Of a stretch of 14,497 nt of DNA, positions 7,222 to 13,052 are shown in pieces. The stretch is from JAICUY01 sp038250515 (GTDB taxonomy: Bacteria; Chloroflexota; Limnocylindria; QHBO01). The stretch covers positions 1 to 14,497 of the forward strand of contig JBBSCG010000046.1 of assembly GCA_038250515.1 (NCBI GenBank). The letters run 5' to 3'. The notes under the pieces were generated by a model, which ran no database searches, had not been told where the DNA came from, and saw only the letters and a list, made by a program, of their open reading frames with translations. A program made the translations under genes and the position numbers. Within the stretch, counting starts at the first letter, position 1, and every line of letters begins with the position of its first letter.

Positions 7222-8537
7222 GACGGCGGCGATTCCCGCGCTGGCTCTACCCGGGCATGCACCTCAAGCGCTGGCTGCTGCTCGTCTTCATGGGGATCGC
7301 CATCCTCGGCCTCGGCGCTGCGGTCTTCGTCCGCGACCTGTATCGCACCACCGGCGACAACATCCCGATCGTCTACGCCCTGACTGGCGCATGGCTGGAT
7401 CCCGAGCTGCGAGCCGGCATCTTCGCCGCGGTCGGCGTGGTCCTCGCCGCGGTCGGGGTATGGGGTCTCATGCGCAGCGTGGTCTCGCCGTTTGTGACCC
7501 GCGGCGACTCGGTGATGGAGGTGCTGTACACCAAGCGCTACCTCGCTCGCGGTCCGCGCATCGTGGCGATCGGCGGCGGGACCGGCCTCTCGACGCTGCT
7601 GCGCGGCCTGAAGGGCTACAGCGCCAATATCACCGCGGTGGTCGCCGTGGCCGATGACGGGGGCTCGTCCGGCCGGCTGCGCCAGCAGCTGGGCATCATT
7701 CCGCCCGGCGACATCCGCAACTGCATCGCCGCACTGGCCGATGCCGAGCCGCTGATGACCCAGCTCATGCAGTACCGATTCCCCGCGGGGTCCGGCCTCG
7801 ACGACCACGCCTTCGGCAACCTGTTCATCGCGGCGATGACCGCGGTGACCGGCGACTTCGAGGAGGCGGTGCGCCAATCGAACCGTGTCCTGGCCGTGCG
7901 CGGCCAGGTGCTGCCGGCCACCAGCGTTCCGCTCAACCTCGGCGCGACACTCGCATCCGGTCGCCATCTGCAGGGCCAGGTGGCGATCAGCCACGCCACC
8001 GAACCGATCGACCGGGTGCAGATCGAGCCGTCCGACGTGCGGGCCAACGCGGAGGCCCTCGAGCGCATCCTGGAGGCGGAGATGGTCGTCATCGGCCCGG
8101 GAAGCCTCTTTTCGAGCGTGCTGCCGAACCTGCTCATCACCGACATCCGCGACGCCATCGCCGCCGCGAGCGGCCTGCGCGTGTATGTCTGCAACGTGGC
8201 GACCCAGCCCGGCGAGACCGCGGATTTCACGGCGGCCGAGCACCTGGAGGCGCTCTTCAACCATATCGGCGACGGGTTGATCGACTACGTGCTGATCAAC
8301 GACAACCGACGAGCTCGGCATCCGGAGCACTGGGAGGCGCAGCCGGTGGAGCTCGACGTGCGGCGGCTCGAGCAGTTGCCGGTGGTCATCATCGAGGAGG
8401 ACCTGGTCGATGTCGCCAACGCGCATCGCCATGACCCGATCAAGCTGGCCGCGGCGCTGATGCGGCTCCAGCAGGAGGATCGCTCCGAGCGACCGCGCCA
8501 GCGTCGTATTCGCCGCCCCGTCGCGTCCGCCGGGTAG
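7218..8537 (+). CDS. yvcK: YvcK/gluconeogenesis factor, membrane-anchored form
   Basis: YvcK (CofD-like fold, UPF0052) binds UDP-sugars and in Bacillus is needed for growth on gluconeogenic carbon sources and for normal peptidoglycan synthesis. This copy is 439 residues, roughly 100 longer than the cytoplasmic form of about 320. An Arg-rich start (MRRRRFPRWL) and two membrane helices (about 19-38 and 66-84) precede the core. The core shows GGGTGLST (119-126), VAVADDGGSSGRLR (142-155), PPGDIRNCI (162-170), DDHAFGNLF and IGPGSLFSSVLPNLL. The positive N-terminus and helix pair predict the catalytic-type core on the cytoplasmic side. The ATGA overlap with rapZ and the 11-base gap to whiA show one operon. 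Confidence 0.94.
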   Translation: MRRRRFPRWLYPGMHLKRWLLLVFMGIAILGLGAAVFVRDLYRTTGDNIPIVYALTGAWLDPELRAGIFAAVGVVLAAVGVWGLMRSVVSPFVTRGDSVMEVLYTKRYLARGPRIVAIGGGTGLSTLLRGLKGYSANITAVVAVADDGGSSGRLRQQLGIIPPGDIRNCIAALADAEPLMTQLMQYRFPAGSGLDDHAFGNLFIAAMTAVTGDFEEAVRQSNRVLAVRGQVLPATSVPLNLGATLASGRHLQGQVAISHATEPIDRVQIEPSDVRANAEALERILEAEMVVIGPGSLFSSVLPNLLITDIRDAIAAASGLRVYVCNVATQPGETADFTAAEHLEALFNHIGDGLIDYVLINDNRRARHPEHWEAQPVELDVRRLEQLPVVIIEEDLVDVANAHRHDPIKLAAALMRLQQEDRSERPRQRRIRRPVASAG

Positions 8538-8548
8538 CCGAAGGCCGC

Positions 8549-9391
8549 ATGCTCGTCGCCAGCGAGGTCAAGGGGGAGCTTGCCCGCATCCACCCGGCTC
8601 GCGCCTGCTGCCGCCGCGCGCAACTGGTCGGACTGCTGCATGGTGGCCGCCGAGACGACATCAGCACGCTGGACCACTCGACGGCGCGGACCGCTGTCGC
8701 CCTGGCGACCTCGCTCGGGATTCCGGTCGGGGCGCCGCGACTCGCAGCCGCTGCGCACGGCACGCCCGGTCGACACCACCTGCGCGTTGCGGTCGACCGG
8801 GTCATCACCGAAGGCTGGAGCTGGGACGATGCCGCCGCCTGTGATCGGCGCGCCTTTCTGCGTGGCGTGCTGCTGGGCGTCGGCTCGCTCTCGTTGACGG
8901 CGCGCGGCACCCACGCAGAGTTCGTCTTCAGCGAGCGTGCCATCGCGATCGAGCTCCGCCGGCGCCTGGCGGACAGCGGCGTTCGTGCTTCGCAGGTGGA
9001 GCGTCGCGGCCGACACGTTGTCTACCTGAAGGGACAGGACGAGATCGCCGAGCTGCTGCGCCTCACCGGCGCGAACCGCGGGCTGCTCGACTTCGAGACC
9101 AGTCGCGTCGGGCGTGATGTGCACAACCGGTTGAATCGGCTGCTGAACGCTGAGGAGGCGAACGTGGACCGCACGGTGCGGGCCGCGGATCGGCAGCTGC
9201 AGGCGATCAGCCAGCTCGAGGCGTCCGGCCACCTCACTCGGCTGCCGGACGCCCTGCGCGAGGTCGCGCAACGTCGCCGGTTGCATCCGGATGCCGACCT
9301 TGACGACCTGGCGGCGAGCCTCGGCATCAGCCGTTCGGCCGCGAACCACCGGCTGCGCCGCCTGCTCCAGATTGCACACGACGAGGCCTAG
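8549..9391 (+). CDS. whiA: WhiA DNA-binding regulator
   Basis: WhiA combines an N-terminal fold derived from LAGLIDADG homing endonucleases with a C-terminal helix-turn-helix. It controls sporulation septation in Streptomyces and cell division and envelope genes in Firmicutes. The 280 residues are slightly short of the usual 300-320. Marks: CDRRAFLRGVLLGVGSLSL (98-116), matching the conserved CCKRAFLRGAF segment, DVHNRLNRLLNAEEANVDRTV (190-210), LPDALREVAQRR (232-243) and the HTH recognition region LAASLGISRSAANHRLRRL (254-272). No endonuclease catalytic motif is expected in this family. The start at ATG 8549 is 11 bases after yvcK, with GAAGG close upstream. tpiA begins 4 bases after the stop. 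Confidence 0.93.
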   Translation: MLVASEVKGELARIHPARACCRRAQLVGLLHGGRRDDISTLDHSTARTAVALATSLGIPVGAPRLAAAAHGTPGRHHLRVAVDRVITEGWSWDDAAACDRRAFLRGVLLGVGSLSLTARGTHAEFVFSERAIAIELRRRLADSGVRASQVERRGRHVVYLKGQDEIAELLRLTGANRGLLDFETSRVGRDVHNRLNRLLNAEEANVDRTVRAADRQLQAISQLEASGHLTRLPDALREVAQRRRLHPDADLDDLAASLGISRSAANHRLRRLLQIAHDEA

Positions 9392-9395
9392 ACCG

Positions 9396-10166
9396 ATGCC
9401 GACGCGGACCCCGCTCATCGCCGGGAACTGGAAGATGAACCCGACCTTGGGTGACGAGGCGTTGGCGCTCGCTCTGGCAAGCGCCGACCTGGCCGCGTCA
9501 CACCCCGAGGTCCTGACGGTCATCTGCCCGCCGACGATCTGGCTGACCGAGGTGGCCGCAGCGGTTCACGGCGGCCGGCTGCGTGTCGGCGCCCAGACGA
9601 TGTCGGCCCAGGAACGTGGCGCCTTCACCGGTGAGACCTCGCCGCTGATGCTTGCCGGGCTCGCCGAGTTCGTCATCCTCGGCCACTGCGAACGCCGGCG
9701 CCACGAAGGCGAGACGGACGAAAGCGTTGGCCGCAAGGTCGCCGCCGCCGTGGCGCACGGCCTGCGCCCAATCGCCGCCATCGGCGAGGACCTCGACGAG
9801 CGGCGCGCGGGAGCGACGGAGGCCGTCATCGACCGCCAGCTGCGTGCCGTGCTGTCGCGCCTCGCCGCCATCTCGGGCAGCGGCCTGGTGATCGCGTACG
9901 AACCGGTGTGGGCGATCGGCACGGGCGAGGCGGCATCGGGTACCGATGCCCAGGCGGTCGCGGCCCAGATTCGTGCGGTGATGACAGAGCACGATCCGGC
10001 CGGTGCCGCAGAGGTCCCGATCCTGTACGGCGGCAGTGTGGCGCCCGAGAACGCCGCCGAATACTTTGCATGCCCCGACATCGACGGAGCGCTGGTCGGC
10101 GGCGCATCGTTGGAGCCGCAGAGCTTCGGCGGCATCATCGGCGCGGCGCAGCGTGCCGATCGGTGA
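9396..10166 (+). CDS. tpiA: Triose-phosphate isomerase
   Basis: Interconverts dihydroxyacetone phosphate and glyceraldehyde 3-phosphate in glycolysis/gluconeogenesis; cytoplasmic. It is 256 residues, the normal length. Catalytic residues are present: Lys13 in AGNWKMN, His97 in ILGHCERR and Glu169 in AYEPVWAIGTG with the flexible lid; the phosphate loop ILYGGSV (209-215) is intact. Two usually conserved positions differ: the Ser after the catalytic His (HSERR) is Cys98, and the Cys of the PIxCxGE strand is Ala128. ATG 9396 comes 4 bases after the whiA stop in the same ten bases (TAGACCGATG) as the tatC/deacetylase junction, with no ribosome site, so coupled translation is likely. The stop overlaps the gpmI GTG. 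Confidence 0.95.
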   Translation: MPTRTPLIAGNWKMNPTLGDEALALALASADLAASHPEVLTVICPPTIWLTEVAAAVHGGRLRVGAQTMSAQERGAFTGETSPLMLAGLAEFVILGHCERRRHEGETDESVGRKVAAAVAHGLRPIAAIGEDLDERRAGATEAVIDRQLRAVLSRLAAISGSGLVIAYEPVWAIGTGEAASGTDAQAVAAQIRAVMTEHDPAGAAEVPILYGGSVAPENAAEYFACPDIDGALVGGASLEPQSFGGIIGAAQRADR

Positions 10167-11695
10167 GTCGTGTCACGCGGCCGGTGGTGCTGTGCGTGCT
10201 CGATGGCTTCGGCCTGAACGATGATGTGAAGCGCAACGCGCTGCTTTCGGCCTCGATGCCGAACTGGGACAGGCTCAGCGTCGCGTGGCCGTCATGCCGT
10301 CTGGCCGCATCGGGCGAGGCGGTCGGACTGCCGCCGGGGCAGATGGGCAACAGCGAGGTCGGCCATCTCAACCTCGGAGCCGGCTTCCCGGTGCTGCAGG
10401 ACCTGCCGCGCATCAACGCGGCGATCGCCGATGGGTCGTTCTTCGCCAATGCCGCGCTGAATGCCGCAACCGCGCATGTGCTGGAGCGTAGGAGCCGGCT
10501 GCACCTGTTGGTCCTCATCGGTCCGGGAGGCGTTCATGCCGTTGACGAGCACATCGTGGCCATGGTCGAGCTGGCACAGCGGGCCGGGCTGCGGGCAGAG
10601 CGCGTCTTCCTGCATGCCTTCACCGACGGACGCGACACGCCGCCGCGCTCCGCCCACGAGGCTCTGCCGGCGCTCGAGGCGCACTTCGCCGGGGGGGCGC
10701 GCGTCGCCACGGTGAGCGGTCGCTACTACGCCATGGATCGCGACAGACGCTGGGATCGCACGGCGCGCGCCTGGGATGCGATCGTCCGTGGCGAGGGGCG
10801 ACGCGCGGAGACGGCGCTGGGCGCCGTCGAGCAGGCCTACGCGGCGGGGGTCGGCGACGAGTTCATCGAGCCGACCGTGGTGCTGCCCGAGGGAACCGTC
10901 AACGACGGGGACGCGGTCGTGCACCTGAACTTCCGGGCGGACCGCGCACGGCAGCTGACCCAGGCCTTCGCCGCGCCCGGCTTCGACGCGTTTGACCGCG
11001 GCCGCCTGCCCGCGGACCTGTGCGTCACGACGCTGACCGAATACCAGGCACACGATGAGCTGCCGGTGGCGGTCGCCTTTCCGCCGTTGACGATCGACTC
11101 GTTGGCGGCCGAGCTGTCCCGGCGCGGACTGCGGCAGCTGCACATCGCCGAGACGGAGAAGTACGCGCACGTCACGTACTTCTTCAACGGGGGCGTCGAG
11201 GATCCATTTCCCGGTGAAGACCGCATCCTCGTTCCATCGAACCGGGACGTGGCGACCTACGACGAGGCACCGGAGATGCAGGCCGGGCGGATCAGCGACC
11301 GGCTGATCGAGGCGATCGCCTCGAAGGCCTACGACTTCGTGGTGGCGAACTACGCCAACCCCGATATGGTCGGCCATACCGGCGTCTGGGACGCTGCGGT
11401 CGAGGCCGCCGAAGTGATCGATGGCTGCCTCGAACGGCTGTCGCGAGCGACACTCGAGGCCGGTGCGGCGCTGATCATCACCGCCGACCATGGCAATATC
11501 GAGGAGATGCGCGACGCAGACGGCGAGCCGCAGACCAAGCACACCGGCTCGCCGGTGCCGCTTGTGCTGGTGGCAGCCGGTTGCGAGCAGGCACGCCTGC
11601 GCGACGGCATCCTGGCCGACGTGGCGCCGACCGTCTGCCATCTGCTCGGCATTCCGCCGGCACCGCAGATGACCGGTCGGAGCCTCATCGAATAG
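10163..11695 (+). CDS. gpmI: 2,3-bisphosphoglycerate-independent phosphoglycerate mutase
   Basis: Interconverts 3- and 2-phosphoglycerate using two manganese ions and a serine nucleophile; cytoplasmic. It is 510 residues, typical for the family. All expected metal and catalytic residues can be placed: Asp14 (VLDGFG), Ser64 (GNSEVGH), Asp401 and His405 (NPDMVGH), Asp442 and His443 (TADHGN) and His460 (TKHTGS). Substrate-binding TDGRDTPP (154-161), GRYYAMDRDRRWDR (186-199) and NFRADRARQ (256-264) are also present. The motif usually written SDGGVHSHxxH reads GPGGVHAVDEH (120-130), keeping His125 but losing the Ser-Asp and Ser-His around it. The start GTG 10163 overlaps the tpiA stop (GTGA); longer readings would run inside tpiA. 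Confidence 0.95.
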   Translation: MSRVTRPVVLCVLDGFGLNDDVKRNALLSASMPNWDRLSVAWPSCRLAASGEAVGLPPGQMGNSEVGHLNLGAGFPVLQDLPRINAAIADGSFFANAALNAATAHVLERRSRLHLLVLIGPGGVHAVDEHIVAMVELAQRAGLRAERVFLHAFTDGRDTPPRSAHEALPALEAHFAGGARVATVSGRYYAMDRDRRWDRTARAWDAIVRGEGRRAETALGAVEQAYAAGVGDEFIEPTVVLPEGTVNDGDAVVHLNFRADRARQLTQAFAAPGFDAFDRGRLPADLCVTTLTEYQAHDELPVAVAFPPLTIDSLAAELSRRGLRQLHIAETEKYAHVTYFFNGGVEDPFPGEDRILVPSNRDVATYDEAPEMQAGRISDRLIEAIASKAYDFVVANYANPDMVGHTGVWDAAVEAAEVIDGCLERLSRATLEAGAALIITADHGNIEEMRDADGEPQTKHTGSPVPLVLVAAGCEQARLRDGILADVAPTVCHLLGIPPAPQMTGRSLIE

Positions 11696-11699
11696 CCGC

Positions 11700-11708
11700 T
11701 GCTATACT
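11700..11708 (+). promoter_or_regulatory. Extended -10 promoter (TGC-TATACT) of secG
   Basis: TGC followed by TATACT lies just after the gpmI stop. It ends 9 bases before the secG ATG, so transcription would begin at or within about 3 bases of the start codon. No Shine-Dalgarno sequence is present in the gap, which fits a leaderless mRNA. No -35 hexamer is evident. Confidence 0.5.
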
Positions 11709-11717
11709 GCGCCGTCT

Positions 11718-11942
11718 ATGACTCCTCTCAGCATCGCGCAGATGATCCTGGCCGTCGCGCTGATCGCCTCGATCCTGCTGCAGCAGCGCGGGACGGGGCT
11801 CGGCGGTGCCTTCGGCGGCGAGGTGACCGCCTACCGCAGCAGACGCGGCATCGAGCGCACGCTCTTCCGCCTGACCATCGTCCTCGCGGTCCTGTTTGTC
11901 GTCTTCTCGCTGCTCAACCTGATCCCGACCGGCGGCCTGTAG
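11718..11942 (+). CDS. secG: SecG preprotein translocase subunit
   Basis: Small membrane subunit of SecYEG that assists the SecA-driven cycle. It is 74 residues with two helices (about 4-21 and 51-69) joined by a loop holding the family marks LLQQRGTGLGGAFGG (20-34) and RRGIERTLFRLT (44-55). secG following glycolytic genes (tpiA, gpmI) is a well-known arrangement in Gram-positive-type bacteria. The start ATG 11718 has no ribosome site; a TATACT box 9 bases upstream suggests a leaderless transcript, although read-through from gpmI is also possible. Confidence 0.93.
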   Translation: MTPLSIAQMILAVALIASILLQQRGTGLGGAFGGEVTAYRSRRGIERTLFRLTIVLAVLFVVFSLLNLIPTGGL

Positions 11943-11990
11943 CGCTCGGTAACTCGCACGCAGCGAAGAGCTGGATAGGCGGGTAGTGCA

Positions 11991-12019
11991 TCGACGCCGG
12001 CCGCGGAGTACGTTAGAAT
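11991..12019 (+). promoter_or_regulatory. Candidate promoter of the tRNA-Leu pair
   Basis: TCGACG (11991-11996, 4 of 6 matches to TTGACA) and TAGAAT (12014-12019, 5 of 6 to TATAAT) are separated by 17 bases, upstream of tRNA-Leu(CAG). The 149-base gap between secG and the tRNA holds no other gene; no rho-independent terminator for secG is obvious in it. Confidence 0.5.
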
Positions 12020-12091
12020 CGGCCCGCTCACCACGAGGGTTGACGTACCCGGTGGGCGTTCGGTGAGGTCCATCCAGACCGATCCGCTCGT

Positions 12092-12179
12092 GCCGAGGTG
12101 GCGGAATAGGCAGACGCGCTAGGTTCAGGACCTAGTGACCATTACGGTCGTGTGGGTTCAAGTCCCTCCCTCGGTACCA
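12092..12179 (+). tRNA. tRNA-Leu(CAG)
   Basis: Class II tRNA of 88 bases with encoded CCA (12177-12179). The anticodon CAG is at 12126-12128, in loop TTCAGGA closed by stem CTAGG/CCTAG; it reads CUG. The acceptor GCCGAGG pairs with CCTCGGT, leaving a G-U pair at 1:72. A long variable arm (GACC/GGTC) confirms leucine. The T stem GTGGG/CCCTC carries one U-U mismatch (12153 with 12167). Confidence 0.95.
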
Positions 12180-12189
12180 CTCTCACAAT

Positions 12190-12274
12190 GCCCAGGTGGC
12201 GGAATTGGTATACGCGTACGTTTGAGGGGCGTATGAGGCAACTCATCCGGGTTCAAGTCCCGGCCTGGGCACCA
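12190..12274 (+). tRNA. tRNA-Leu(GAG)
   Basis: Class II tRNA of 85 bases with encoded CCA (12272-12274). The anticodon GAG is at 12224-12226, in loop TTGAGGG with stem TACGT/GCGTA; it reads CUC and CUU. The acceptor GCCCAGG/CCTGGGC is perfect, and a variable arm (TGAG/CTCA) is present. It lies 10 bases after tRNA-Leu(CAG), so the two are co-transcribed. Confidence 0.96.
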
Positions 12275-12285
12275 ATTCACCAATG

Positions 12286-12316
12286 ACGCCGCTCCAATCG
12301 GGGCGGCGTTTCTGTT
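12286..12316 (+). terminator. Rho-independent terminator-like hairpin after the tRNA-Leu pair
   Basis: The stem ACGCCGCTCC (12286-12295) pairs with GGGGCGGCGT (12300-12309) around a 4-base loop AATC, with a single U-G pair, and is followed by TTCTGTT. It is the most classical terminator in the window. It leaves only 12 bases before tRNA-Val, too few for an independent promoter, so some read-through is implied. Confidence 0.7.
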
Positions 12317-12328
12317 AGCCTCCGCACT

Positions 12329-12405
12329 GGGCGGTTAGCTCAGCCGGTGAGAGCGCCTCGTTTACACCGAGGAGGTCGGGGGTTCGAGCCCCTCACCGCC
12401 CACCA
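12329..12405 (+). tRNA. tRNA-Val(TAC)
   Basis: 77 bases with encoded CCA (12403-12405). The anticodon TAC is at 12363-12365, in loop TTTACAC with a perfect stem CCTCG/CGAGG; it reads GUA and probably other GUN codons. The acceptor GGGCGGT/ACCGCCC is perfect. lemA begins 49 bases after it with no clear promoter between, so tRNA-Val and lemA-htpX may share a transcript. Confidence 0.97.
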
Positions 12406-12454
12406 GCAGGTGACCGTCGGCCGCCTGCAGCCCGAGCAAACGGAGGAAAGTCCG

Positions 12455-13030
12455 ATGCCCAGCGTAGTCTGGATCATCCTGATCGTGCTGGCCGTCGTCG
12501 CCCTGTTCCTGATCTTCGTGTACAACGGGCTCGTCCGGCTGCGCAACCAGGTTGACGAGGCATGGAACCAGATCAGCGTCCAGCTGAAGCGCCGCCATGA
12601 CCTCATCCCGAACCTTGTCAACGCCGTGAAGGGCTACATGGACTTCGAGCAGGAGACCCTGCAGAACGTCACCAGTGCCCGAGCGAACGCGGTGGCTGCT
12701 GGAGCACAGGGACCGGCCAACGCCGGACAGGCTGCGGCCGCCGAGAACGTGCTGACCGGCGCGCTGCGTTCGCTCTTCGCGGTCGTCGAGAACTATCCCG
12801 ATCTGAAGTCGAACCAGAACGTGCTTGCGCTCCAGGAGGAGCTGACCACGACGGAGAACCAGATCGGCTTCGCGCGGCAGCACTACAACGCAACCGTCCG
12901 GGAGCTGAACACCTCGATGCAGACCTTTCCGAACGTCCTGATTGCGGGCATGTTCGGCTTCCGCGAGCGCGACTACTTCCAGATCGAAGAGACCGATGCG
13001 GCCGTGCCGACGGTGAGCCTGCGCGGCTGA
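12455..13030 (+). CDS. lemA: LemA family membrane protein
   Basis: 191 residues. LemA proteins have one N-terminal membrane helix (here about 4-23) and a cytoplasmic or outer helical bundle; their biochemical role is not settled. Family marks are FVYNGLVRLRNQVDEAW (21-37), VQLKRRHDLIPNLVNAVKGYM (42-62), an Ala-rich central stretch, LTTTENQIGFARQHYNATV and the C-terminal FPNVLIAGMFGFRERDYFQ. The start ATG 12455 is backed by GGAGG at 12442-12446; a longer frame reading back through tRNA-Val is artefactual. htpX follows, the common lemA-htpX pairing, which suggests a joint role in membrane-protein quality control (inferred). No separate promoter is seen after tRNA-Val. Confidence 0.95.
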   Translation: MPSVVWIILIVLAVVALFLIFVYNGLVRLRNQVDEAWNQISVQLKRRHDLIPNLVNAVKGYMDFEQETLQNVTSARANAVAAGAQGPANAGQAAAAENVLTGALRSLFAVVENYPDLKSNQNVLALQEELTTTENQIGFARQHYNATVRELNTSMQTFPNVLIAGMFGFRERDYFQIEETDAAVPTVSLRG

Positions 13031-13052
13031 TGCGGGTCGGTCCGGCGACGCC

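Noticed and set aside
7122..8432. Open frame of 436 codons on the - strand opposite yvcK
   Set aside because: Antisense shadow of yvcK; His/Asp/Arg-rich composition typical of reversed GC-rich codons.
9291..9395. Longer upstream reading of tpiA
   Set aside because: The extra residues come from the 3' end of whiA in another frame; TpiA homology begins at ATG 9396.
9908..10162. Longer upstream reading of gpmI
   Set aside because: It lies inside tpiA in another frame; family homology begins a few residues after GTG 10163.
10292..11641. Open frame of 449 codons on the - strand opposite gpmI
   Set aside because: Antisense shadow of gpmI with no recognisable motif and biased composition.
12040..12068. 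TTGACG at 12040 as a -35 element for tRNA-Leu
   Set aside because: No -10-like hexamer lies 16-19 bases downstream; the TCGACG/TAGAAT pair upstream is better spaced.
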